From the NCBI GenBank assembly GCA_003542955.1, contig DPJP01000062.1, positions 21,732-27,963 of the forward strand: a DNA stretch of 6,232 bases, written 5' to 3'. The translations under genes and the position numbers were made by a program. The notes under the pieces are model-generated. The model made no database searches. It worked only from the letters and a program-made list of their open reading frames with translations, and was not told the origin of the DNA. The number at the start of each line of letters is the position of its first letter. Position 1 is the first letter of the stretch. This document shows positions 1-6,152 of the stretch, piece by piece. Source of the stretch: Armatimonadota bacterium. GTDB taxonomy: Bacteria > Armatimonadota > Zipacnadia > Zipacnadales > UBA11051.

Positions 1-501
1 CTCCGCTGGCCTGATGAGCCCGTACTGCGGGAGGTGGTCATCCAAGCGGGCGGGTTCTGCAGGCATCATAGCTGGCGGCTGTCATCGATACAGAGTATGC
101 TACCCATCGCGCGCGTATTCGTGGATGTCATCGCGGCACTGGCGGAGCGAGAGCCGATGGAGGTCGAGCCCTGTCCTGTCTGTGAACTGGAAGCGATGGC
201 CACCGATCTCCTGTTCGATGTGCTGATCCGGCGGCTTGAGGACCCCGCGGAGCGGGAGTGGTTCGGTCAGTTGTTCGGCTTGTGCTACCCCCATTACCGC
301 GCCCTGCTGACCAGGGAACTCCCTTCCTCGCTGCGAGACGCCCTCGTGCAGTCTCAGAGCGCACAGGCCAGGCTCCTGCAGGAACACCTCAAAGGCTTCA
401 TCGACAAGGACACCGTCGACCTGAAGTACACGCGCACACATGAGGAGAGCCGCTCCTCGAAGCACGCGCTGCTGAAGACCGCCGGGAACGAGAACGTGTG
501 A
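1..501 (+). CDS. DUF6062-like Cys/His-motif protein, 5' end outside window
   Basis: The frame is open from base 1 to a TGA at 499-501, so the gene starts upstream of the window; the GTG at 34 and ATG at 97 are internal. The visible part carries GFCRHHSW (Cys codon 58-60, His codons 64-69), then CPVC (172-183), then GLCYPH (Cys 283-285, His 292-294). This alternation of a C-P-x-C knuckle with a later G-[FL]-C-x-x-H element is the pattern I know from DUF6062 proteins, which carry it twice. Only the second CPxC lies in the window; the first would be upstream. Two Cys plus Cys/His per half suggests metal binding, but the family has no established function that I know of. No signal peptide or membrane segment is visible. 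The C-terminal tail after about base 400 is charged and probably disordered. A small membrane-protein gene follows after 34 bases and is probably co-transcribed. The family call rests on motif memory, not on a search. Confidence 0.68.
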   Translation, partial: LRWPDEPVLREVVIQAGGFCRHHSWRLSSIQSMLPIARVFVDVIAALAEREPMEVEPCPVCELEAMATDLLFDVLIRRLEDPAEREWFGQLFGLCYPHYRALLTRELPSSLRDALVQSQSAQARLLQEHLKGFIDKDTVDLKYTRTHEESRSSKHALLKTAGNENV

Positions 502-535
502 TCAGCGCTGGACGGGATGGAGGCAAACGCTCCAG

Positions 536-739
536 ATGTCTGGTATGCTTGTCATCATCGTGCCATTCAGCGTCATCGCCGGTCTGATGGCGTTCCTGAT
601 CACGTACGAGGAGATGCGGCGTCATCTGGACAGGAAGCGTGCCATCATCTCAGCCGTGGAGACGGGGATGATGACCGCGCTCGTCCTCGGACTCCTGTCT
701 GTCTGCGCCGCCATCCTGCTGCATGCGTGGGATGGATGA
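536..739 (+). CDS. Small two-helix membrane protein of unknown function
   Basis: This encodes 67 residues with two hydrophobic stretches, about residues 4-23 and 45-64. A short basic loop (about 24-43, containing RRHLDRKR) separates them. By the positive-inside rule the loop should be cytoplasmic and both ends outside, giving a membrane hairpin. I recognise no family. A GGAGG at 519-523 lies 12 bases before the ATG, slightly far but usable; the next in-frame ATG (545) is farther still and would trim the first helix. The gene sits 34 bases after the DUF6062-like gene, so an operon is likely. A GC-rich stem-loop begins right after its stop. The clean amphipathic layout (hydrophobic, basic loop, hydrophobic, short tail) and the ribosome binding site are the main reasons to think it is real rather than a chance frame. 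Confidence 0.6.
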   Translation: MSGMLVIIVPFSVIAGLMAFLITYEEMRRHLDRKRAIISAVETGMMTALVLGLLSVCAAILLHAWDG

Positions 740-762
740 GCCCGGCACTGCAGGAGCCGGGC
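740..762 (+). terminator. Possible terminator hairpin after the small membrane gene
   Basis: GCCCGGC (740-746) and GCCGGGC (756-762) form a perfect 7-bp stem around a 9-base loop, starting directly after the TGA of the membrane-protein gene. The bases that follow are not T-rich, so this is not a classical intrinsic terminator. It could still end or pause transcription, or protect the 3' end. The rest of the gap to 940 holds no gene I can support. Confidence 0.4.
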
Positions 763-940
763 GGTCCGCTCTAGACTCGGTGCTGCTGGATGCAAGTCAC
801 CGGTGGAAGGCCGCACAGCAGCCCTGGCAGCCTTCAACGCGAGCGCAACCTGATCGATCAGCATGGACTCGACACGCACTGTTCTGTGCAGAGTGGGCTG
901 ATCTGGTGTTCCGGTAGGGCGAAAGGATGGTGTCCCGGCG

Positions 941-1384
941 ATGACACTCAATGGCGCGCAGCGACAGCACCTGGTCTCGGCCTATGTGACCGTCTGTCAC
1001 CTGCTGCTGCAGATGGAGGAGGCGGGTTTCGAGGGCCGGTCACCAACCGGGGCGGGATCGCCACTGACCCCTCTCCCGGAGGATGTGGTCGAGTCTATAT
1101 GCGGGCCGCTGAGAGCGCTCCGGCAGCGCCTTCGTGAGCAGGTAGTCTCGATGGCCCCCGATGAGCTTGAGGAGTTCGAGCTTCCACAGAGCGTCGGGAA
1201 CACCGTCATCTGGCTCTCGAACCTCCACGACCGGATCCGTGGAGCAGTTGACAGCCTTCAGCCGGGCAAGATGCGCAAGTACGGGAGAGAGATGGGGGAC
1301 GACGAGCAACTCTTGGCGGCACTGCATGGCGAGTTGACGCAGATGCTCAAGCAGGCGCGGACAGCCCTCGACCATGAGGAGTAG
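941..1384 (+). CDS. Unrecognised, probably all-helical 147-residue protein
   Basis: The product is probably cytoplasmic, with no signal peptide or membrane span. The sequence suggests four helices: about residues 5-28, 46-72, 84-105 and 120-144. A Pro/Gly/Ser-rich link lies at about 31-45 and an LQPGKMRKYG segment at 106-115. The N-terminus (LNGAQRQHL) and the MRKYG element before a Leu-rich C-terminal helix loosely recall unnamed bacterial helical-bundle proteins of about 150 residues. That is memory, not a search, and gives no function. The start is well bounded: the frame has a TGA at 899-901 and ATG 941 is the first usable start after it. AAAGGA at 922-927 is the only Shine-Dalgarno-like stretch, at a long spacing of 13 bases. 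The gene stands 200 bases from its upstream neighbour and ends in a strong stem-loop, so it may be monocistronic. I saw no clear promoter before it. Confidence 0.65.
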   Translation: MTLNGAQRQHLVSAYVTVCHLLLQMEEAGFEGRSPTGAGSPLTPLPEDVVESICGPLRALRQRLREQVVSMAPDELEEFELPQSVGNTVIWLSNLHDRIRGAVDSLQPGKMRKYGREMGDDEQLLAALHGELTQMLKQARTALDHEE

Positions 1385-1418
1385 GCGGCTGCGCGAACTC
1401 GATCGTGCGCAGGCCGCC
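1384..1418 (+). terminator. Strong GC stem-loop overlapping the stop of the 147-residue gene
   Basis: Bases 1384-1394 pair with 1407-1418 to give 11 base pairs with one bulged G (1412 or 1413) and a 12-base loop at 1395-1406. The stem starts on the last base of the TAG stop, an unusually tight placement. There is no T-tract after it (the following bases are GGCCCCGATG), so it is terminator-like rather than a textbook intrinsic terminator. It most likely closes the upstream transcription unit before the regulator's promoter. Confidence 0.55.
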
Positions 1419-1612
1419 GGCCCCGATGATCACGAGCCTCCTCCTGATGACCCTCGCCCTGTGCCCCACGACTCGCTCAGCCACCGGGCATGCCAGAACC
1501 GACGCGAGGCCCCTTGACGACGTCGGGCGCCTGGTCTCGCACCATGACGCTTGCGTGCTTCCCGTGTTCCGTCGTTCATCCTCGTCCGCGATCGGGTTGC
1601 CCTGCTCGCTCC
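1419..1612 (+). other. Stretch with no supported gene
   Basis: From the hairpin to the regulator promoter I see no coding region I can defend, and together with the promoter and leader the gene-free gap runs from 1385 to 1702. A + strand frame begins with a signal-peptide-like stretch at ATG 1426, but it has no ribosome binding site and runs out of frame deep into the regulator gene. A 47-codon Pro/Asp/Arg-rich frame from ATG 1374 to 1517 overlaps the upstream stop but also lacks a ribosome binding site. No tRNA, repeat array or mobile-element end is visible. Confidence 0.5.
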
Positions 1613-1641
1613 TTCACCTGACACACAATCCGTGCTATGAT
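1613..1641 (+). promoter_or_regulatory. Sigma70-like promoter of the GntR regulator gene
   Basis: TTCACC (1613-1618, 4 of 6 matches to TTGACA) and TATGAT (1636-1641, 5 of 6 matches to TATAAT) are separated by exactly 17 bases. Transcription would start near 1648, leaving a leader of about 55 bases before ATG 1703. The -10 box overlaps the first in-frame ATG (1637), which argues against that ATG as the translation start. The call is supported by the operator-like repeat placed exactly at the predicted start of transcription. Confidence 0.6.
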
Positions 1642-1648
1642 ACGCGCG

Positions 1649-1670
1649 CTTGTCTATACAAGTCGACAAG
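1649..1670 (+). promoter_or_regulatory. Predicted GntR/HutC-type operator at the transcription start
   Basis: Bases 1649-1662 read CTTGTCTATACAAG, an inverted repeat with 6 of 7 pairs matched (arms CTTGT and ACAAG around a TA centre). Many HutC-subfamily GntR regulators bind GT-N-TA-N-AC palindromes of this form. A third half-site, ACAAG, follows at 1666-1670, eight bases after the previous one. With it, CTTGTC (1649-1654) and GACAAG (1665-1670) form a second, wider perfect repeat. The site starts about one base after the predicted transcription start, where a bound protein would block RNA polymerase. The simplest reading is autorepression by the regulator encoded immediately downstream, relieved by its ligand. 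I found no second copy before the lyase gene. Confidence 0.65.
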
Positions 1671-1702
1671 TTCATACTCCCACGGGGATGGATGGCAAGA
1701 TT

Positions 1703-2473
1703 ATGGACGACCCCCTGAGCAACCTCGACGAGCTTGCGCGAGGTCTGGACAAGGCAAGCCCGGTTCCGTACTATCACCAGATGGCCCAGGCACTCCGTGG
1801 CGCTATCGAGGCTTGCGGGCCGGGCGCGGGGGCGAGGCCATTCCCATCCGAGGCAAGGCTGTGCGCGGCTTTCGGCGTTACCCGCGGGACAATCCGCCAG
1901 ACGCTGCGGGTTTTGGAGCGGCAGGGGCTGATCTACCGGGAGAAGGGGCGTGGCACCTTCATTCGCGGCCGACGCCCGAGGATCGATGTTACCCATCTGG
2001 CCTCGACTGCCGGCGACATGGTGGCCGCGGGCATCGTGCCGGGCTTTCGCGTACTTGGCGTCGAGCAACTCCCCGCACCCGTCCATGTCGCCGGGGCCCT
2101 CGGCATTCCGGCGTCGGCGGGTGTGTGGCAGGTGCGCCGCATACGACTCGCCGACGACGAGCCGGTCTGCCTGCAGTCATGCTGGATTGCCGTGGCCACC
2201 GCGCCCGAGCTTGACCAACTCCCACTTGAGCGAACACTGATCGATCTGCTCAGGGAATACTACGGCATCCGCTACAACCACGCGGAGCGCGTTATCCGCG
2301 CGCGCAATGCAGCAGTCGACGAAGCCGAACTCCTTGGGCTGTCCGGCGCGGAGGCGGTATTCGCCGTTTCCGGCCCCAGCTTCGATGCCGACGGCAGGCC
2401 GATCGACTACGTCGAGTCGGTCTGGCGCGGTGACAGCTACGACTTCACGGTGCGCCTGAGCTTCGCGGAGTAG
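1703..2473 (+). CDS. GntR-family transcriptional regulator, HutC/UTRA subfamily
   Basis: This DNA-binding repressor or activator responds to a small molecule. Counting from ATG 1703 (256 residues), a GntR winged helix-turn-helix spans about 20-88. It includes the hallmark FPSE (47-50), a recognition-helix segment GVTRGTIRQTL (58-68) and the wing KGRGTFI (81-87). A UTRA ligand-binding domain covers about 105-250, with the typical VWQVRRIRLADDEPV strand (141-155), the RTLIDLL segment (177-183) and a C-terminal DGRPIDYVESVWRGD motif (230-244). UTRA ligands in this family are often sugars, sugar phosphates or amino-acid derivatives; the ligand here cannot be read from sequence. The longest frame starts at ATG 1637, but that codon lies in the -10 box and ahead of the operator. 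ATG 1703 has a weak GGATGG 7 bases upstream and gives a normal family length; ATG 1688 is the alternative. The gene lies directly upstream of a secreted polysaccharide lyase-like gene on the same strand, which suggests it controls use of that polymer. Confidence 0.93.
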   Translation: MDDPLSNLDELARGLDKASPVPYYHQMAQALRGAIEACGPGAGARPFPSEARLCAAFGVTRGTIRQTLRVLERQGLIYREKGRGTFIRGRRPRIDVTHLASTAGDMVAAGIVPGFRVLGVEQLPAPVHVAGALGIPASAGVWQVRRIRLADDEPVCLQSCWIAVATAPELDQLPLERTLIDLLREYYGIRYNHAERVIRARNAAVDEAELLGLSGAEAVFAVSGPSFDADGRPIDYVESVWRGDSYDFTVRLSFAE

Positions 2474-2487
2474 GAACCGCGGCGAAG
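2461..2487 (+). terminator. Weak stem-loop across the regulator stop codon
   Basis: CTTCG and CGG (2461-2468) can pair with CCG (2477-2479) and CGAAG (2483-2487). This gives 8 base pairs with a 3-base bulge and an 8-base loop that contains the TAG stop. No T-tract follows. It may be only composition, or it may partly attenuate read-through into the lyase gene. Confidence 0.22.
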
Positions 2488-2648
2488 CGGGGGCCGTGTC
2501 GGAACGGTGCGAGACGACCGCGGTCGGAGCTCTGGAATACTCAACACACGGCCCATCCCGTACTTGGGCCATGGAGGCAGGGCATCCCATCACCCCGCGA
2601 GAAATGGTCCCCCGATGCGCCGCAGAACAGCCCTCCGGAGGTGCCGAC
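2474..2648 (+). other. Leader/intergenic region before the lyase gene
   Basis: The lyase frame stays open back to a GTG at 2496, but residues encoded from 2496 to 2648 look like chance translation and precede a clear signal peptide, so I treat this as untranslated. It contains a 6-bp stem-loop (GGCCCA 2550-2555, TGGGCC 2565-2570, 9-base loop) and a 12-bp GC palindrome at 2515-2526. I saw no promoter with two good boxes and no copy of the 1649-1662 operator. Read-through from the regulator promoter is therefore plausible, and an undetected promoter is equally possible. Confidence 0.45.
2637..2641 (+). promoter_or_regulatory. Ribosome binding site that fixes the lyase start at GTG 2649
   Basis: A consensus GGAGG sits 7 bases before the GTG at 2649, and the encoded protein then begins directly with a signal peptide. 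No comparable site precedes the GTG at 2496 or other in-frame starts, so the annotated start should be 2649. Confidence 0.8.
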
Positions 2649-5600
2649 GTGGACCCGAGACTCCTGCTCATCTGCCTCATTCTCTTCAGCGCCGCGAGTG
2701 TCGCCTCGTCGTTCCCGGTGGATACATCGGACCAGCCGGCGACCCATCCGCCCCTCACTCCGCCGGACGGCTCGGTCGCAATCACCAACCCGCCGGCGAT
2801 GATCTGGCGGGTGGACGCCAACGCGGTCACCTACAGCATCGAGTATTGCCAGAGCCCCGACTTCGCCGCCGACGTCATCCGCGTCGACGGCATCGACATG
2901 CCGCTGCACAACCACTCGGAGACGCTGGCCGAAGGCACGTGGTACTGGCGCTACTTCGTCGTCAATCAGGCCGGCGAGGTCTCCGACTCGAGCCCGGTCA
3001 AGAGCTTCATCATCGCGGACAGCTCGATCCCGATGCCGGTGCCGCCGACTGAGCAGATCATCGCCAATGCACCGGCACATCCGCGCCTTCTTGTCACACC
3101 CGATACGCTGGCTGAGTTCCGTGCGCGGCGCGATGGACCCGCGAAGGACGCGTGGGACGAGGTCCGCTACACCGCGGAGAGCTACATCGACACGACTCCC
3201 GCGGAACCCGAACTCAAGCCGATGCCGGCCGACCCCGGCACAAGCCGCAAGCAGGTCTTCTATCTCCGAGACGGCACGCCCTACGTTCCCGCCAGGCACA
3301 CCTCCGCCACGCTCAACTCGGCTGCCACAAAGGCCAACGTCCTGTCTTTCGCCTACCTGATCAGCGGTGAGGAGCGCTACGGGCAGGCGGCGCGGAAGTG
3401 GCTGGTGTTCCTGGCGCCCTTCCGGATGGATTACCACCTCGAGGACCGGGGCCAGCATGACACCGTCGTGTACAACTACGAGTTCGGGTTGGAGGGCATG
3501 GCGCTCGCCTATGACCGCGTCTATGACCTCCTGACCGAGCAGGAGCGAGCCGACGTTGTCGCACACATCGAGTACCATTGCGACAATGCCTACAAGTGGT
3601 GCCGTGGCGCGCTCAAGCAGCATCTGAACTACCAGAATTCCCACGGGCAGCAGTGCATGCACCCGCTCCTGACCACCACCCTGGCGATCATGGGCGACTC
3701 CGAGCGCGCGACAGAGTGGGCGGACTGGCTGATCCGTCAGTATGTCAACCGCCTGCCGTGGGGCTCCAATGACGGCGGCTACACCGAGGGGCAGACCTAC
3801 TCCCACAAGTACCGCTTCATCATCGAGGCGCTCGCGGCGCTGAAGACCGCCACCGGTATAGACCTGTTCCAGACCCCGCGCATCCGCAACTCCGGCGACT
3901 TCTGGCTCTACTGCATGGCGCTCAACTACTGGTGGAACCACTGGGGCGATGTCTACCACCTGCTGATGCCGATGTACGGCAGCGGCGGGGAGGCGCAGAT
4001 CGGCAACCTGCTGGCGGCGATGACGGATAATCGCGAGCTGAAATGGTACGCGGATGCGGTCGTGGCCAATCCGGCCCACATCCCGTTCCGCTACATCTCC
4101 GACAAGGGGATAGCGCCGCGGCCCCCCGTGAGCGTCGCCCAGGCGCGCGCATTCACCGATGTGGGGCAGCTCGCGGCGTATGACCGCTTCTACGACCACG
4201 GCTCTAATCGGCTCTTCTTCCGCTCGAGCCCCTTCGGCGGCGCCAGCCATGCCCATGCGGACCAGAACGGGTTTGTGCTGCATGCCGGCGGCGAGATACT
4301 CGCCTGTGATGCCGGCTACTACACCTATGCCGGGGACGACTACCACAAGGCGTTCTCGACGGCCACCATCGCTCACAACTCGATCCTGGTCAACGGCCAG
4401 GGACAGCCGAAGAACATCTCCTCGAAGGGCGACATCTCGCGCTTCTTCAACTCCGCCGACTACTGCATCTTCACCGGCGAGGCCGGGGCGGCATATCCGG
4501 AGCTGCTGGATCGCTTCGACCGCGTGGTGCTCTTCATCCGCCCCGATGTCTTCATCGTCTACGATGAGCTGAAGGCCACGGAGCCCTCGCGCTTCGACTG
4601 GCTGCTGAACACCTTCGAGCCCGCGGAGTTCGACCAGGAGGGCCAGATGATGACCGTCCACCAGCGCGACCAGCGCCTGACGGTCCGGCATCTGTCGCCC
4701 AACGATATCGTCTACTCGCAGAGCAACGAGCGCCCCAGGCCGATGCTGACGAAGGCCTGGTGCCGCTATACCGAGATGCACCCGCAGCAGTTCACGATCA
4801 AGGCAACCAGCGACGGGGCGCGTGCCGACGAGCAGATGCTGGCGGTGATGAGCGCATACAACATCGGTGACGGAGACCCCGTCCAGGGCGCAATCGCGAC
4901 CGCTGCAACCGCCGGACGGGCGGTGCAGTTCACCCGCGGAGATATGCACGAGGAGGTGGCGTTCCAGCCGTCCGGTGACGGCCGCCCGGGCGAGATGGTC
5001 GCCGGTATCATGCAGACGGATGCGCGAGCGGCCGCACACAGCCGCGATGACGCGGGCACACTGCAGCGATGGGTCGTCCAGAATGCCACGAAGCTGACGG
5101 TGGACGAGACGCAGGCGCTGCTCGCGGATGACCGAGTCGACGCGGCCGCGTATCTGGACTGCCCGTCGGCAGCGGCCCAGATATGGGTCAAGCATCAGGC
5201 GGACATCAGGATGGAGGTCGCGCTGCAGGTCAAGCCTCAGGCAGTCTTCGCTGCGCCGCCTGACAGGCCCGTCGAAGCGCAGGCGGTCGACTTCTCCTAC
5301 AACGACGGCCGCGTCGAGCTGATCGCCACAGGCAACGGCGAGACGGTCTTCTGGGTCGACCCCACCTTCGATCTGAGGGCAGAACCCAAGCCCCTGACAC
5401 TCACCATCACCGACGGCAAGGGCGCATACCCGGTCGAACTGGAGACGGCTATCGCCGACAACGGTGAGATGGTCGCCTTCGGGCAGCTGACCCCGCGTGA
5501 ACCCGGCACCTACCGCTTCACCGCGCGCGATGCCGAGGTTAACTGGCTCATCCAGGATCGCTGGGACCCCGACCTGAGCGACCGCGGCGCAACCGTTGTG

Positions 5601-6152
5601 CAGGCGCCCTTCCGCGACGGTACGGAGGTGTATCTCCGCTTCGCGCCGGACAAGACGCCGGTCGCCTCCGCGCAGTTGGTAGCGAGCAACTCCGGTCAGA
5701 TCGTCAACCTGCTCCGCAACGGCGGCTTCGAGGCCGGCATCCCGCAGTATCCGCCGAGGAGCTGGACGACCAGCCACCCGCGCAAGATGGGGACAACCTG
5801 GCCGTACTGGAGTCAGGACAAGCCCGCGGAGGGGACATCGTGTCTGCGTTTCTTCCGCCCCGAGATACGGATGAGCCTGGTCAGTCAGCCGATGCGGCTT
5901 CTGAGGGGCGGCAAGTACGTACTCGCCTTCAAAGCGCGTGGCAACGCCACGGAGGCGAGCGTACAGGTCAGCGGCCAGCGGGCGACCGGCGTTCAGGTGC
6001 CGGTCCAGCCGACCCAGGACTGGCAGGAGTACCGCGCGGAGGTGGACATCCTCCCGGGCTACACCACGGTCACGATCGTCTTCGCCGAGGGAGGCCAACC
6101 CGACCAGGAGCTGTTTGTGGATGCGATGGAGTTCGGGTACATCGCCGAGTAG
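2649..6152 (+). CDS. Secreted heparinase II/III-like polysaccharide lyase with C-terminal CBM-like domain
   Basis: This 1167-residue exported protein probably cleaves uronic-acid-containing polysaccharide by beta-elimination. Residues 1-19 form a signal peptide (Arg4, hydrophobic 5-16, cleavage likely after SVA). About 28-130 is a DUF4962/Fn3-like domain (PPAMIW, GTWYWRYF). From HPRLLVT (144) to about 505 is an alpha/alpha toroid with QNSHGQQ (His332) and GGYTEGQTYSHKY (Tyr384), candidates for the catalytic His and Tyr. A beta-sandwich from about 515 to 870 carries SHAHADQNGF (His534, His536), ILACDAGYY (Asp554) and TIAHNSIL (His576). His536, Asp554 and His576 match in order the zinc ligands of Pedobacter heparinase II (as I recall, His408, Asp425, His464), and His534 corresponds to its active-site His406. 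About 880-1010 is beta-rich and unassigned. Residues 1020-1167 start NLLRNGGFE and end LFVDAMEF, the layout of a CBM4/9-like jelly roll. Substrate is unknown: heparin-like, alginate, ulvan-type and other uronates are all possible, and some DUF4962 relatives may not be lyases. It follows a GntR regulator by 175 bases. Confidence 0.9.
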   Translation: MDPRLLLICLILFSAASVASSFPVDTSDQPATHPPLTPPDGSVAITNPPAMIWRVDANAVTYSIEYCQSPDFAADVIRVDGIDMPLHNHSETLAEGTWYWRYFVVNQAGEVSDSSPVKSFIIADSSIPMPVPPTEQIIANAPAHPRLLVTPDTLAEFRARRDGPAKDAWDEVRYTAESYIDTTPAEPELKPMPADPGTSRKQVFYLRDGTPYVPARHTSATLNSAATKANVLSFAYLISGEERYGQAARKWLVFLAPFRMDYHLEDRGQHDTVVYNYEFGLEGMALAYDRVYDLLTEQERADVVAHIEYHCDNAYKWCRGALKQHLNYQNSHGQQCMHPLLTTTLAIMGDSERATEWADWLIRQYVNRLPWGSNDGGYTEGQTYSHKYRFIIEALAALKTATGIDLFQTPRIRNSGDFWLYCMALNYWWNHWGDVYHLLMPMYGSGGEAQIGNLLAAMTDNRELKWYADAVVANPAHIPFRYISDKGIAPRPPVSVAQARAFTDVGQLAAYDRFYDHGSNRLFFRSSPFGGASHAHADQNGFVLHAGGEILACDAGYYTYAGDDYHKAFSTATIAHNSILVNGQGQPKNISSKGDISRFFNSADYCIFTGEAGAAYPELLDRFDRVVLFIRPDVFIVYDELKATEPSRFDWLLNTFEPAEFDQEGQMMTVHQRDQRLTVRHLSPNDIVYSQSNERPRPMLTKAWCRYTEMHPQQFTIKATSDGARADEQMLAVMSAYNIGDGDPVQGAIATAATAGRAVQFTRGDMHEEVAFQPSGDGRPGEMVAGIMQTDARAAAHSRDDAGTLQRWVVQNATKLTVDETQALLADDRVDAAAYLDCPSAAAQIWVKHQADIRMEVALQVKPQAVFAAPPDRPVEAQAVDFSYNDGRVELIATGNGETVFWVDPTFDLRAEPKPLTLTITDGKGAYPVELETAIADNGEMVAFGQLTPREPGTYRFTARDAEVNWLIQDRWDPDLSDRGATVVQAPFRDGTEVYLRFAPDKTPVASAQLVASNSGQIVNLLRNGGFEAGIPQYPPRSWTTSHPRKMGTTWPYWSQDKPAEGTSCLRFFRPEIRMSLVSQPMRLLRGGKYVLAFKARGNATEASVQVSGQRATGVQVPVQPTQDWQEYRAEVDILPGYTTVTIVFAEGGQPDQELFVDAMEFGYIAE

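Noticed and set aside
850..861. Perfect 12-bp palindrome CTGATCGATCAG
   Set aside because: About 1.5 such palindromes are expected by chance in a window this long (6232/4096). It has no promoter around it, and the same reasoning applies to the 12-bp palindrome at 2515-2526.
723..917. 64-codon + strand frame between the membrane gene and the 147-residue gene
   Set aside because: It starts inside the membrane gene, runs through the hairpin at 740-762 and has no recognisable composition or motif.
1374..1517. A 47-codon + strand frame overlapping the stop of the 147-residue gene
   Set aside because: The ATG overlap looks like translational coupling, but there is no ribosome binding site, the product is a low-complexity Pro/Asp/Arg string, and it runs through the stem-loop at 1384-1418.
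1637..1702. N-terminal extension of the regulator from ATG 1637
   Set aside because: The ATG lies inside the -10 box and the extension would translate the operator. The family domain begins well after 1703.
1405..2214. A 269-codon + strand frame starting before the regulator, with a signal-peptide-like start at ATG 1426
   Set aside because: It overlaps more than 500 bases of the clear GntR/UTRA gene in another frame, lacks a ribosome binding site and has no domain after the hydrophobic start.
2496..2648. 51-residue N-terminal extension of the lyase from GTG 2496
   Set aside because: It would place the signal peptide internally, and it has no ribosome binding site comparable to the GGAGG before GTG 2649.
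2541..6098. A 1185-codon minus-strand open frame opposite the lyase gene
   Set aside because: It is in exact codon register with the lyase, has no recognisable domain and is Arg/Val/Asp/Gly-rich as expected for antisense translation of GC-rich codons. The + strand has a signal peptide, ribosome binding site and family motifs.
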